The notes: generated from the letters alone by a model not told the origin. A stretch of 64,000 bases of DNA from Micropterus salmoides (GCF_014851395.1 NW_024040040.1:10478711-10542710), one strand, 5' to 3'. Positions 46,473 through 58,169 are shown, counted from the stretch's first letter. Translations and numbers: made by a program.

Positions 46473-46474
<2 letters not shown>

Positions 46475-46776
46475 CCAGAGAGAGAGGCTAAACACCTTGC
46501 ACGCTGCACCTGTATGCACGGCTCAAATTACCTTGTATGGACATTTGGGGAGAAGATCGGAATGTGTGTTTTGCTGTCAAGCCATGGCACACACACACAC
46601 ACACACACAGAGTAGAAACCAGTGTGCCCTCCCTTGTTAGATACGAAAATTAATTATAATACTAATAAGGCAAGTAATTGATACTCTGATGACATAAAAC
46701 AGCAGTAGAAAAAGCTTAATGTCCAAAGCGCTAATTCCTGCATTGTGTTCTGTAGTGGTGGTTTAGCATATTGTTA

Positions 46777-47440
46777 AGTGGTGGAAAGTACATTTATTTA
46801 AGTACTGTACTTAAGTAGAATTTTTAGGTACTTGTACTTTACTTGAGTATTTCCATTTAATGCTATTTTATACCTCTTCTCCACTACAATTCATGGTAAA
46901 ATATGAATTGTAGTGGGTTCTCTTTACTCCATTACATTTATTTAACAGCTGTTATTTTACATATTAAGCTTTTACATAAAAACACATACTATACGTTTAG
47001 AAAATAAAACCGATTAAACCTGTGGTTTCCAACATGTTGGACTTGGTGTCTTCACAGGGGCCCCTTTTTTACATTTCAGATGTCTAAGTTGTCAGCAGTT
47101 TTACCAAAGAGACATTTCCCTTCTAAACTTCGCACATGGTTTCATTTAGAAAAGTAAAAGTAAAGTAAGAAATATTATCCAATATTCACAAAATAGCAAA
47201 TAATAAAAGAATATAAATGTGTGCATCAGAACTTTTTTTTCTTCTTTCCTCCCCCAGTAATCATCTCATGACCCCCCAGACTGATCTTGTGAGGGGGCCC
47301 AACCCCCACTGTAGTGTGGATACAACTGGACTAAACTACCTAACTGTATCTGAAGTTATTAAAGCCAGCTTCACCTCGACCAGCTATAAATGTGAAATGT
47401 TTCTTACACATTGCTGCATCAGTATTAATCTAATAATTAG
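46777..47440 (+). mobile_element. hAT-like MITE (CAGTGGTGG family), interrupted and truncated
   Basis: It begins GTGGTGGAAAGTACATTTAT and continues with TTAAGTACTGTACTTAAGTA, the inverse of the 1081-1527 copy. The later part, about 47330-47440, holds CTTCACCTCGACCAGCTATA and TTACACATTGCTGCATCAGT, recalled from the same family. The two parts are split by another repeat at about 47015-47328. The far end is replaced by a different repeat from 47440. Confidence 0.6.
47015..47328 (-). mobile_element. Repeat nested in the 46.8-kb MITE
   Basis: The ends read TGGTTTCCAACATGTTGG on the plus strand and, on the minus strand, a matching GTTGGGCCCCCTCACAAG. The minus strand contains GGGGGGTCATGAGATGATTA. 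Both are recalled from a teleost non-autonomous hAT-type repeat that starts near a GGTTCCCAACC-like word. Insertion inside another element shows it is the younger one. Confidence 0.5.
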
Positions 47441-47870
47441 AGCCCGACCAATATGGGATGTTTAAGACAGATACCGATTTAGATTTTTTGAGGATTTAAA
47501 AATCGTCAGATATTTTTTTTCTTATTATTATTAGAAACACATTATATAACAAAGACTAGATAACATGACATAATGCAGGTTGAAAATATATATATTTTTT
47601 ATTGTTATAAATAGTACTTGAAACTAAAGTACAACTGATTGTTGTGTTTTAGGGTGGATATGTGGTGTTTAAAACACCCCGTGTTGCCAACAGGGGAGTT
47701 GCAGAGCGCCCTCTGGTGGGCAGACTATGTAATGACAACACTCATAACATGATTGAAGGATCCGTCTATTGTCTCTCTGTTTCTTTTTTATTGTCATTTA
47801 TCAGCTGTTATAAACACAAATACAGACTTATCCGCAATTAGCTCATAGCTACCAAACAATTTAGCACTTC
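47440..47870 (-). repeat. Interspersed repeat, copy B
   Basis: Bases 47690-47860 match copy A (8480-8640) in reverse orientation, including GGAGTTGCAGAGCGCCCTCT and GCTGTTATAAACACAAATAC. The left part starts with AGAGCCCGACCAATATGG, recalled from fish repeats in which GATAT words alternate. It encodes nothing. Confidence 0.65.
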
Positions 47871-49830
47871 AATATATCATCAGGCTTTACTAATAATATA
47901 ATATACAGGAATACTGTATATCATTTACAGGGGAGGCTTTTATCTGTTGTTTTGGAGCAATTAATGTATTTTTCGTTGTTTACTTAGGAGGACTTGTATA
48001 AGATGCAGGACTTGAATGTCTGCATAATGAAGCAGGTAACCTGTGTATACAGAAAAATGTCCCCCCACATATTTTAGCTCATATAACAGTGATGCATCCA
48101 GAAATACTGAGGTCATTCATGGATATAAATTGGCAAACAGAGTGAATGGTGGATGGTTAACAAAAAATTAGAGCATAGGCATATATGAAAAGTCAAAAGA
48201 ATACAGAAAACAGCAACTTCAAACTTAAGTGGTATACTTGTGTAAAAATAGCTTTGTTCCATCACAGATATTTTTTCCCAAACATCATCTCTTCCCCACA
48301 GTTCGGAACATGGCAAGTAAGACTTGACATGACATGAAATTAGTGTTTTGACTGGGGAGTTCCTCATGTTGGCCGGCTACGTGTTTGTCCCTGCGCTCGT
48401 TTCTATGACCGTAAAGCTGCGAGCCACCCTTTAGTCGCTAACAGTGTCTGTTTATTGGTTGGTAGATTTGTTTACTGAGTGAGGCAGTTTCTTTTTTCTC
48501 CCCCCACCATCACACATCCAAAATGACTTGGACTCAGTGCCACCTGGCTTTGCCAAGTCCATTGCACTGAAATGGATGCAGGCTCAGGCTGTGTTACATG
48601 TAGATGTGTTTAGAGGAGATTTTATTTATGAGAGAGGGTTTGGCTCGTTTGTTTCTAAATGAGAGGAAATACAATGATGATGATGATGACCTTTGTGTTT
48701 TAAAGGGACATAAGGATGTCATAAGGAGTACTACTCAGCATGTAAAAACTATTAGATGTCAGGGTTCATGATTTAGTGGAGAGTTTGAAACAACTGGGCA
48801 TTTACCAGGCAGGGAGGGTCTAACAGAGGATGATATTTAGAATGTAAATCCAGTTAAACCCATACTCAGGACTAAAAGTCAGGAAATGTCGGCCTCTGCT
48901 TTTCTCAATCTTAGCCCCCGTAGTTTATGTATGTGCGATATGATCTCTGTGGATCTTTTTAAGGAAAAGGAGTAAGAAGGAGGCTCAAATGTTGATTTTG
49001 TAATAGATCAAATACTCATTTTGCTCTTGTTTCAACTTTCAGCTTATTTACTTTATTGGCATGACGTGTACTGTAAAGACATTTGTGATGCCAAAGCAGA
49101 TTAAGTGGACAAAGGAAAAGATAAATCAATGATGTTTATAGTCTAACAGTGAACTTCAAAGAAAAGTACAGTCAGGTCAAAAGCTCCACATATGGTTATT
49201 TCATACATTACACATATTTTCAGGCGTGCATGTGATAAAAGATGGTGCACGTTGACAAGTTACTTGTCTGTCTTGCCTTGTGGCAGCAGGTAACAAACTG
49301 AACTTTAAGTCTTGTTTCTGTCCTCCTACCAACAGAAAAGAAGTCAGGCAGGCTTGGAAGAAATAAAAAAACTATTGATCATAAATGGTTTCATATGTTG
49401 GTAATGTTTGAAAGTCCATGTGACGGTGGTTATAGATGATAAATTCAGTAGAGGCATGAGGGCTTGGACCTGAACGTCTTTGCTTGTAGCTGTATGTGCT
49501 TTTTAATTTTTTTTTTTCTGAACCAAAAATAAAACAAAAACGTTTCACAATCTTTTCCCTGGAGCAGCCTCGGCCCCCTGCGTAAGGTTGTATGCATGGA
49601 CAGGTGTGTTTGCGTGCGATATTGTGTATCATTGTTAGTTTTTTGTATGCCAAATGTGGTGCGTGCACATTTTGATCCGTGTGCATGTGTGCTGCTGCAT
49701 CTGCAATTGTGCATGCACTAAAAAAACGCCCAAAGCCTTGTAATACAATGTTACTGGTAATTAATAAGTCAGGAAAATGGCAGAAAACACCTCTCTACAC
49801 ATCAGTCAGTGTTTGGAATAATGCCATTCC
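47871..49830. other. Non-genic DNA
   Basis: Nothing recognised apart from a short (GAT)n at about 48676-48688. Confidence 0.4.
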
Positions 49831-49833
49831 TTT

Positions 49834-49880
49834 CTGTGTGTGTGTGTGTGTGTGAGTGTGTGTGTGTTTGTGTGTGTACA
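49834..49880. repeat. Imperfect (TG)n microsatellite
   Basis: TG runs interrupted by AG and TT. Confidence 0.9.
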
Positions 49881-49899
49881 AGCCACGCACTAAGTGGGA

Positions 49900-50190
49900 T
49901 AATAATACAGTGACCCCGGGAGGCAAAGTGATTAAATTATAATCAGCGTGGATTAATTAATCTATAATATTTATTCCTATTATGGCGAGGGGAGAGGAGG
50001 TGCGGAGCTTAGAAAAGGTTATGTGCGCACGCTCTTGGCTCTTTGTCTCTATGAAAAGCGACGCTCGGGGGTGGGAGCGTCGACAAGGCCCCCTTGACAA
50101 CGCAGGCAGAAGGTTATTGCTGATATCAAACACCCTGCATGCAATTATCTGTCACAACAAATAATTAAGAGGGCTGATAATGAGGAAATT
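49900..50190. promoter_or_regulatory. Candidate conserved non-coding block
   Basis: It starts GACCCCGGGAGGCAAAGTGA and contains GATTAAATTATAATC and GGATTAATTAATCTATAATA, with palindromic TAAT cores, followed by a CpG-containing patch and ACAAATAATTAAGAGG. Single-copy looking, non-coding. A developmental enhancer is a reasonable guess but unproved. Confidence 0.25.
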
Positions 50191-51860
50191 AACATTTCCA
50201 TTGTGGAGATGCCTTATTGTCTGCTTGGGTCACTGCAGAGGAGGCTTCCAGAGCGACTGAATAAATGATCTTTCCTGCGTACATGTGTGTGAGAGGGTGT
50301 GTGTTGCAGTCTTTAGAGAATGATAAGCAGACAAGGAGGGACGTATTGGAGAGCGTGTCCCTTTGTGTGTAGGCATTTTTGTGCAGAACACCAGTGTGCG
50401 GTTGGAGCAAAGCACGCCGAATCAGAACCTTGAACCTGTCTGTCATAAAAGTAGCCTAATTTTGTTTCTATTTAGGAGTGTTTGTTTTGTGTCTTTTCTT
50501 TGTCTAGCCTACGTGTATAAAACCCCAATTATTAATTTTTCTGCACTGAGTTTGGTACACTCTACACACATTAACTAAAAATGTTAGTTTGTTACTTCTG
50601 TAGGCTGAAACTTAATTAAATTATTTGCTCGCATATTAACGTGGCTTTGGGTTTGCCTAAACTTACACTAATAAAAGTGAATACTGGCTGTATGATATTT
50701 TGTAATAAATAACGCTTTGTGTCGCTCATATGGCTGCATCTAGACAACACTCTAACAACTCACTAACAGTGTCACATACTTGTTACTGATACAGTCAATC
50801 GAAAAAAGGCAAAATTAGCTGGTTCCACTTCAGGATTTGCTTGAGATAATTAATCTCTAACAATCTTTTGGTCATTTGGACTGCTGTCTGAGCAACATCA
50901 CAGAAGGATCTGGAAAATTATACTGGGCATTTTTCACTTCTAGGCACTTTAAAGACAAAATTGTTAATCGATTAAAAAAGAAAAATTCCACATATTCTTC
51001 CTCTTTGTCAAAACCTGGCACCTACATTACTCATAGTGCAACTCAAACGCCTAGAGTTTGGTCTGAGATTTAGATGTGTTATGCTAGTAGCGGCTAATTT
51101 AGCCTCGAGCCTCTAGCCTCAATCAGAGATGAGCAGCGGGTTACAGAAGTCTGGTAAGCTCACATCTCTCTAACTTGACACACCCACATTTTCATTTTCA
51201 GACTTGTAATTTTCATTCCCAACAGACTCTGACTCAAGTGACATCGCTTGAGGGAATTTATCAGACTTCTCTGGAGACACAAAAGGCTTTATATAACTAT
51301 GCAGCCCTACATATATATATACAAACATAAGATAAAGATAAAAAGTCCCAAGCAACCAGTATTCACTTTTATTAGGCAAATCCAAAAACACGTTACAATG
51401 TGACCAAATAATAATTTAAGGTTTCCTCCTACAGTAGTTGTAACAAAATAATGAAATTTTGAGTCAATGTGTGTCAAGCGTACATTGTCAGTCTCCATCA
51501 TATTACATACATTGGGATTTGAAAATAAGGGTTCTATTATCAATATAACTAAAACTCACTTAAATAAAAGTATAATGTTAACTTCACAGTATACAGTTAG
51601 TATATTGTTAATATATGACTTAATAATGTTACTATATTCTTTAAAATTTCATATACCATTTACCTCTAGTATAGGCCTAATTTTAATTCCAGTTATAGCA
51701 GTTTCAGTTCTGTGAGTTGTTTTCATTCTTTAAATCCTTGCGCAAGAAAAACAGTCTACACTGGTCTCTAATTTATTAGTACTAACTTGTCAATAATCCT
51801 AATCATTCATGCAAAAAAATTACTGTAGGTTGTCTTTTCTCGCAAACTGTGCTAATAAAG
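50190..51860. other. Non-genic AT-rich DNA
   Basis: Nothing recognised. Several open frames near 51170-51715 are in AT-rich DNA without coding bias. Confidence 0.4.
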
Positions 51861-52115
51861 CACAGTTCTTCTTCTTGTTTTATTGGCGAGTGCTGTTGAA
51901 CTAATGTTCTACTTGCTGCCACCTGCTTTACCGGAGGCAAATGTACCAAACATTTCAAATATGCTTTTTTTTTTTGAAAGGTTAAAAATACGGGTCATTT
52001 ACGGGAAAATATTTAAACGGGAGAACAGCGGCAAAAATAATGTTAAATTATGGGAAAATCCCGGGAAAAAGGGGGAGAGTTGTCAGGTATGTTATAGTAA
52101 CTGGAGGAGAGGAGG
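51860..52115. repeat. Probable teleost repeat fragment
   Basis: TTATTGGCGAGTGCTGTTGA (51880) and CGGGTCATTTACGGGAAAAT through ATCCCGGGAAAAAG (51990-52072) are recalled from a fish repeat. Family and limits uncertain. Confidence 0.35.
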
Positions 52116-52592
52116 TGCCAATTCATTTGAATGCTCCCTAACTTTTCACCAGGGGAAACTGCTCAAGTAGTACAAAAGGTATCCCAAAATCTGACAAGCC
52201 GCCCAAATTAATTTTTACCCGCCCAGTCAGATAAAAGGTGAAAAGCTCTAACTCCAAAGACGTGGACAGAAACGCCCCTCGAACAGGCAAAGAGGGCGGA
52301 TACGTTTGACAATTAACCTGAATCACAATATGAAGCCGGTGGTCGCCACGCAACGACGTGTTCAGTCACATCAGAGGACGAAGCGGGGATGGAAGTGAGA
52401 GAGAGATCTGGCTCCATCTGTGGATGAGTTACGGAGGTGGGGGTGAGGATCTCTGGGTGGGATCAGTGTTTTCACAGGAACTTGACCCCCAGACACACAC
52501 ACAAACAGACACACACCCTGAAAGGCCCCTGGTTGCCATGTGTTTTGACTGACACATCTTTGACGTTGTGTGTGCAGCCAAGTTTAGGTCTC

Positions 52593-52595
<3 letters not shown>
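52116..52595. other. Non-genic DNA with CA-rich patch
   Basis: No element recognised. CA-rich imperfect repeats at 52492-52520. Confidence 0.4.
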
Positions 52596-52629
<34 letters not shown>

Positions 52630-52744
52630 GGAATATTTCCTGCCTTTTGAACTCCTCCTGATTGACACAAATGGGTTCGGGACAGCCCCCCTATAGGTCA
52701 AAGTGTGTATATGTATGTTTGTGTGTGTGTGTGTGTGTGTGTGT
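52596..52744. repeat. Two (TG)n microsatellites
   Basis: (TG)16 at 52596-52628 and (TG)12 at about 52720-52744, 90 bp apart. Confidence 0.95.
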
Positions 52745-53335
52745 TGGCATGACAGCTCTCCCTCTAAACCCCCTCCACACCCCCACCCCTGCAGCTCATG
52801 TTGAGGGTGATTTTAATACCCCAACATGTTTAGGAAGAGGCAGTGGCATCGTATTGTTCCCCCACAATGGAGGGCAGACGGAGGGAGCTGGAGGTCGGAG
52901 GTGGGGGGGCAGCGGACAAAAGGAAGAGCGAGCGCCCACAGCTCGTCTCCCTTTACGCGCCGCGTCTAGACGTCGATGTCCCACCCAGGGTCTCGGAAGA
53001 AAGAAAAGAAAAAGACGGAAAAGAGGAGGGGAAGGAAGAAAGAATGGATGTGGTGGAGGAGGGGTGGGATGTGCTCGGCCTTGTCTGGTGGTCTGAAGAC
53101 GGTCTTGACAGAACAGGAAGGGCTGACAAAGGTCAGAAAGGTCACAACCTGCCTTATCTGTGATGAAAAGGTGAGAGTATGATTAAGGTAAATGCAAAAA
53201 ATACGATTACCAGAGACAATAGATTACATGACTAGTAATGTTGGGTTTTCTCTGTTGTTGGAGCAAAAGAGCATGCCAGTGGAGCAGTTTTAACCCATTT
53301 ATTTATCTTTTATTGTATTTCATGTATTTATCTAT
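52745..53335. other. GC-rich then purine-rich non-genic DNA
   Basis: 52770-52985 is GC-rich with CpGs (TTTACGCGCCGCGTCTAGAC at 52953). 52985-53085 is a GAAAG/GGAGG purine tract. The three overlapping plus frames (52662-53182) are open because of composition. A donor-like AAGGTGAGA lies at about 53168. A gene is not supported. Confidence 0.35.
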
Positions 53336-53339
53336 TATT

Positions 53340-53560
53340 AAATCTGTCTAATTAGTGAGCTTTAGTGGTGCCGGTAGGCAGATTTTTTTTTTTTGTTTAC
53401 ATTTGGACAGAGTCAGGCTTGCTGTTCCAGTCTTTATGCTAAGCTAGGCTAACACTCTCCTGGCTGTACATGACAATGGTATCAACCTTCTAATATAACT
53501 TTTGGCCAGAGAGTAAATAAGCATATTTCCCAAAACTATTCCCTTTAAAAAATATACATA
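53340..53560 (+). repeat. Teleost interspersed repeat, second copy
   Basis: Matches 21500-21720 in order: GCTTTAGTGGTGCCGGTAGG, TCAGGCTTGCTGTTCC, TTTATGCTAAGCTAGGCTAA, ATGACAATGGTATCAACCTT and CATATTTCCCAAAACTATTC. Diverged; non-coding. Confidence 0.6.
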
Positions 53561-54165
53561 AGCAAGAGCTACATGTATTATACATTCTGTTTATTTCCCT
53601 ACCAGAATCCTGTGAATGAAAAACAAATGCTATTTACAACCATTAAAGTGAAAATTACGAGGAGCGTTTGAAAGCACTGTCATCGTTATTTACATCAGAG
53701 TCTGTGACATCATAACCACAAACCTTAGACAGTAAATGTGGTGTTATTGTGGCACATTTTCCCATACATCTCCCATATGCAACGCTCTCCAGTCACAGAT
53801 AGGTTCAGTTTTTCACCGCTTGAATTGCAATTTCAATTCTATATTTGTGATGCATTTCTGTAAATGACACTGTGTTGACCACAAACCTGTCATTGTGAGA
53901 ATCTACTCTTAAGCTAAAACACAGAGAGGAAGTAAAACAGACAGAGTGGATAAGACAGCAAGGGAGAGTCTACAGACAGGCGCATGTGTCTATGAATGTA
54001 CATACCAATGTAGATGAGGGTGTGTACATGTACAATGTAATGTGTGTACTTTGGTGGATGCTTGGGGCAGGTGTCGGCAGATCCGAAGGGGTGTAGGGAC
54101 CTCCCAGCCTTCACCAAATCCTTATTTTAGCTCTGTACTAACTAGTCCGGTCCAATAAACCTTTC
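53561..54165. other. Non-genic DNA
   Basis: Nothing recognised. Confidence 0.4.
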
Positions 54166-54440
54166 ACCCCAGGAGCAGTAAATCGCCAAACAACTGGTGT
54201 GGTTGGCCCTGCCACCCACTGTGACGCTGCAGCAGGCGGGCGTAAAAAGTGGCATGTCAAATGCCATCAGAGAGGAAACTCTAGAGGCCCGCCGGCTGTG
54301 TGTTTTCCCCTCCTAAGCAGTGATGGAGAAACAAGCAGGAGCGCCCACAGAGGCCTCCTGGGAGAGAAGAGAGCAGATTTAGCTGTATTGCTTCACTCCT
54401 GTTGACGGGCTGTAATGTTAGAGATATGACAATAATAATT
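54165..54440. promoter_or_regulatory. Candidate conserved non-coding block
   Basis: A GC-rich, non-repetitive block with preserved CpGs (GACGCTGCAGCAGGCGGGCG, GGCCCGCCGGC, TGACGGGCTG) ends abruptly in AATAATAATTATTATAATAA. Open frame 54199-54405 shows no domain. Regulatory role inferred. Confidence 0.25.
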
Positions 54441-55120
54441 ATTATAATAACCTTTTATTTAACATTCAACAAAACATGGTAATTAACTGCGTGACATAAC
54501 GATGAATAAAAATGTACAGGTTATGTAAACACGGAGCAAAGAAAAAGAAGAAAATTGAGATGTGCAACATTGCTGAAACAAGAATAACCACTGATAAATA
54601 ATGAAGTTCAGGTAACAGCAAAATTAAGTGTTACAAAATTCATAGAAAATCCCACAATATGATAGAAAAGAGGAACAGTTAATACTGTAGTGAGGGTTAA
54701 AAGTTCAAAGAACATACAGTTCTTTGAAACTAACTGGCAGCATTTTTAAAGTCCTAAATTTTAACTGTAATGTTCTGATGACAAATGTATGAATAAAAAC
54801 CATCATATTTAATTAAGTGTGAAAGTTTATTCTTGAGGTTGGAAAGTAAATAAAATAATCTTAACTAAAAGTCCAATTTCCGGCCTTTTCTGATTGAAAG
54901 CTAAAAGTATGGAAGTGGACGTTGAGTTTTTGTCAAAACAAATAAACTTATTTATTGAGATATATTTTCTGTAATTTATTTTCTACACTTTAAATCCTCC
55001 AAATCCCTTTCTTGAAATTTAACTTTCTCTCTTTGTTAAAAAACTATAAATTAGTTAGATTAACCCTAAATTTAAGCATTTTAGGATCAGCAATTCACAG
55101 GAAGTTAAAATGTCTTAATC
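54441..55120. other. AT-rich non-genic DNA
   Basis: Nothing recognised. Confidence 0.4.
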
Positions 55121-55124
55121 GCAA

Positions 55125-55575
55125 TAATGATATAAAACTTTATTTATATAGTGACCTTTAAAACAAAGTTACAAAGTTCTTTACACTACAAAATAAAAAA
55201 ATAAAAACTGCACTACAATTAAATGAAAGCAGGCACATAAAATACAAAACAATAAGATATAAAAAACAAAACATATTTGAGATAGAAAATAAAATACTTG
55301 ATTGATAGCTATCAATCAAGTATTTCTACTGTCTTCTAACAACAAGTGCTTTACATAAATGACATTAAGACAAGATCAAAAAGAAACAAATAAATAGGAT
55401 TTAAAAGAGTAAAATAAAATAGAAGATAAAAACAGGTTAAAACAGAAAAGATATGAGAAGTTAATTAAAAGAGAGGACAGGGAGTTCCAGAGCTCGAGGG
55501 GTCCTGGCTGAAAATGCCTGGGACTCAAGAACAGCCAGCAGGACCCGGCTTGAGGATCTGAGGCTGCACTCAACC
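55125..55575. repeat. Teleost interspersed repeat with an inner perfect palindrome
   Basis: AACTTTATTTATATAGTGAC (55136), GTTACAAAGTTCTTTACACT, GACAGGGAGTTCCAGAGCTC (55476) and GCTTGAGGATCTGAGGCTGC are recalled from an abundant fish repeat that begins with a TTTATATAGC-like word. A 34-bp perfect palindrome sits inside at 55292-55325. Class uncertain; no coding remnant. Confidence 0.5.
55292..55325. repeat. Perfect 34-bp palindrome, no spacer
   Basis: The left half AAATACTTGATTGATAG is followed directly by its exact reverse complement. It is cruciform-capable. Flanking bases do not pair. Confidence 0.85.
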
Positions 55576-55579
55576 ACTA

Positions 55580-56262
55580 CAACTGTAAAGCTGAGGTCAC
55601 TTTTCAACATGTGAACGTACCGTCTGCTTCAACATCAGCATCGCCAACATCATCAACATCAATCTTCTTACCCTGAAACAAAACTGCTGAATACGTTTAG
55701 CATTATTTGGCCCCCTATTGTGCAGGAACAGAAACAGAAATAAAGGTCATCAACGACAATATGTTAAGAGGATTAAACATATTTTAGGATTTAGGTGTTC
55801 ACATCAGGTGTTTGGTCCTTTTAAATTCCCCACCACATCTTTCACTCAGCAGCTTCCCCTCCTCCTTTCTGTTTTACTGTTGTCATGCCTGCTGATGAGC
55901 TGACCCTCTTCCTCTCTCTTTCTCTCTCCCCCTCCCAAGCACTCTCCAGCGCTCTCTCTCTCTCCCTCTGTGTTAGCTTGGCCCCTCATTTCCATATGAA
56001 AGTGTATACGGGGGCCTGGTGGTCCCCAGAGTGCGCCGACAGACCGTGCGCCGCCCCCATTCAGCTCTCATTTCCTCTCTGACAGCGAGCCTTCGTCGAA
56101 TTAATCATGCTTTTGCTTTGGTGCCGTCCAATAGTGTTCCACCTGCACCACCCAGGGATCCGCCTTTTATCTGTGTGTGCTCCTCTTATCGACACACATT
56201 CACCAAAAAAAATAAAAAATAAAAATACAGAAGCAAAGCCACCTAAACCCACCTACGAGCAT
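55580..56262. promoter_or_regulatory. Candidate conserved non-coding block (about 55985-56130)
   Basis: 55580-55980 is unremarkable, with a pyrimidine-rich tract from 55905. From 55985, CATATGAAAGTGTATACGGG through CGCCGACAGACCGTGCGCCG and GTCGAATTAATCATGC is non-repetitive with high CpG retention, strikingly unlike its surroundings. Frames on it are open on both strands. Likely a regulatory block rather than an exon; not proved. Confidence 0.25.
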
Positions 56263-56309
56263 CTACACACACACACCCACCCACCCACACACACACACAC
56301 ACACACAGT
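56263..56309. repeat. (CA)n / (CCCA)n compound microsatellite
   Basis: CA runs with inserted CCACCCACCC. Confidence 0.95.
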
Positions 56310-56760
56310 CACCATCTGTCAATAAATGGGACAGCACTTAGATAACTGATTCACCTAATTAGCAATCAATTAGCTTGTTACCACCAGCAGTAATTACCTT
56401 TTATAGAGCCAGAGATGAGTGCAGCTGCTGCCACTAAAAACCTGGACCCTCCTCCCCAGCCCTCCACACCTAACAAGCCCTGTCTCAGAGAGAGAGTTAT
56501 AGGCCAAGGGGAGCAGCCTGAGTGTGTGTGAAAGAGAAAGTGTGTGTCGCGGGGGGGGGGGCCCTGCATAGCAAACATAGTCCCCAAGGGTCCTCTCTCC
56601 TCTCCTTTCTAACGGGCTTAAATCCTCTTTTAATGAATATAGGGTCAAGCTAAATGGGAAATCCATCATGGCAATAAAAGCAGGAGACTTCAGCCAGGGA
56701 GGGTTTAAAATGTGAACAGGATGACTTCTGACGATTTGGTGTTGTGGATCCAACTTTTAC
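56310..56760. promoter_or_regulatory. Candidate conserved non-coding block
   Basis: TTCACCTAATTAGCAATCAA, TTAGCTTGTTACCACC and AGTAATTACCTTTTATAG cluster within 75 bp (56350-56410), with paired homeodomain-type cores. A G10 run is at 56551. The rest is single-copy looking. Inference from composition only. Confidence 0.3.
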
Positions 56761-56799
56761 CATTTTTTCTTTAGCCATGCGGCTCTAATTTGTACAGAC

Positions 56800-57245
56800 A
56801 ATCATGGTTCCTAGAGGATGAACCGTCTGACTTGTCAACTAGTGCCATCAGCAGGCTAAACTTTTCACTTATCCTGTGAAATATCTCAGAATCTATTAGA
56901 TGGACTGGCACGTGACATTCGTGGTTCAAGGTGATGCAACCTATACTTTTCCTGATATTCTGCTATAAGTTCAAATTTGTGGTTCAGAGTGAAATGTCTC
57001 GACAGCTTCTGGATGGATTGTGATTAAATTAGGTACACGTGTGCATGTTCTCCACAGGGTGAATTGTAGTGTTTTCTGTAGCACCATCATCAGGCCAAAA
57101 CTTCAGTGCTAATGTGCTGATGTTTAGCAGGTAAGATGGTGAACATTATAACTGATAAACATCAGCATTGTCACTGTGAGCCTGTACGCATGCTAACATT
57201 AGTGTTTAGCGCAAAGCACCACTGTGCCTAAGTGCGGCCTCACTC
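56800..57245 (+). repeat. Teleost interspersed repeat (GGATGGATTG... family)
   Basis: GTTCCTAGAGGATGAACCGT (56806), TTGTGGTTCAGAGTGAAATG, CTGGATGGATTGTGATTAAA (57008), CATCATCAGGCCAAAACTTC and GATGTTTAGCAGGTAAGATG match, in order, my recollection of an abundant fish repeat ending in AAAGCACCACTGTGCCTAAG (57214). It has internal sub-repeats of the ATGGTT/GATGAA kind. Class uncertain. Confidence 0.55.
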
Positions 57246-57384
57246 TTTGACTTGTTTGTAAAGATATTAAGACTTTTGATGATTTTTGATGTTTGGGGAA
57301 ACTTGAGGGTATCTTGAATTTGACATCAGAGGCCAAACTTTAGATTTGGCTAATTAGTGTCAGAGTCACAATTCTGCTGTATGG

Positions 57385-57665
57385 AAAAATGGCAGAAGTA
57401 GTACTTGTACTAGTATCATTTATTCCCGTAAAAGTAGAACTATGAGAGTTTAAAATACTCTGTTAGTAGTAGTAAGTAAAAGTCCTCAAAGCTAAATTAA
57501 AAGTACAGAACTATTATTAGAGAAATATATTTTAAATATGTTGATGTTGATGCCTTAACACGTAAGCAGCTTTTTTAATGTTGTAGCTGTTTGAGATGAC
57601 TTAACTATATGATATACTGATGCATTGTGTAATGTGTAAAAGTATCATCTTTTATAAGCCATTAT
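57385..57665 (-). mobile_element. hAT-like MITE (CAGTGGTGG family), decayed copy
   Basis: AAATGGCAGAAGTAGTACTT, AGTAAGTAAAAGTCCTCAAA (57472) and AACACGTAAGCAGCTTTTTT then AATGTTGTAGCTG (about 57560-57590) match the orientation and order of the 1081 copy. Termini are not preserved. Confidence 0.45.
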
Positions 57666-57765
57666 TTTCAGAATCAGGTTTATCATTTAGTCTATAAAAC
57701 CAGTTTCCCAGAATGCTCAAATGTCTTGTTTTGTCCAACCAAAAGTCCAAAAGCCTCATATCATG
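57665..57765 (+). repeat. Fragment of the 640-790 repeat family
   Basis: TTAGTCTATAAAACCAGTTT and AATGTCTTGTTTTGTCCAAC (57719) are recalled from the opposite part of the family seen at 640-790. Confidence 0.4.
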
Positions 57766-57769
57766 TCCT

Positions 57770-58145
57770 TAAGCATCCAGGGCATCTCCCATTTGAAATC
57801 CATCTCTTATAATCCACCATGCTTTGCTGTGACTATTCAAGCTCTGACTATTTATTAAACGCAAACTTTGAATCCTTTAATCCTAAATGCAGCGCTTTAT
57901 CCCCTGAAGCAGTGAGGAAATAAATCAGCATGTTTTTTTCTTCTTTTTTTCCAGCAGCACGGGGGCTCACAAACACCTATTTGGAGCAGCGGCCCCCTGT
58001 TTACATGTTGCAGCATGTGGGCTAACAATGGCCCCAAGTGACAAGCAAGGTTAATCCTATATGTCGCCATTATGCGGGGTCAAGCTTCCTCGCCATATAT
58101 TTAGTGTGTCATTAATTTCCAACCTGCTACTGCTGCGGCAAGAAT
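57770..58145. promoter_or_regulatory. Candidate conserved non-coding block (about 57950-58145)
   Basis: GCAGCACGGGGGCTCACAAA, GGAGCAGCGGCCCCCTGTTT, TATGTCGCCATTATGCGGGG and CATATATTTAGTGTGTCATT form a non-repetitive, CpG-retaining stretch. No coding frame. Regulatory role inferred. Confidence 0.25.
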
Positions 58146-58169
58146 AAGCTGCTGCTGCTCAGGTCCCTC

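Noticed and set aside
46207..46640. Cys-Val and Thr-His repeat proteins
   Set aside because: Direct translations of the (GT)43 tract and its flanks.
52662..53182. Three overlapping plus-strand frames with Lys/Glu/Arg-rich ends
   Set aside because: They come from TG and purine-rich simple sequence; three frames open together argues against a gene.
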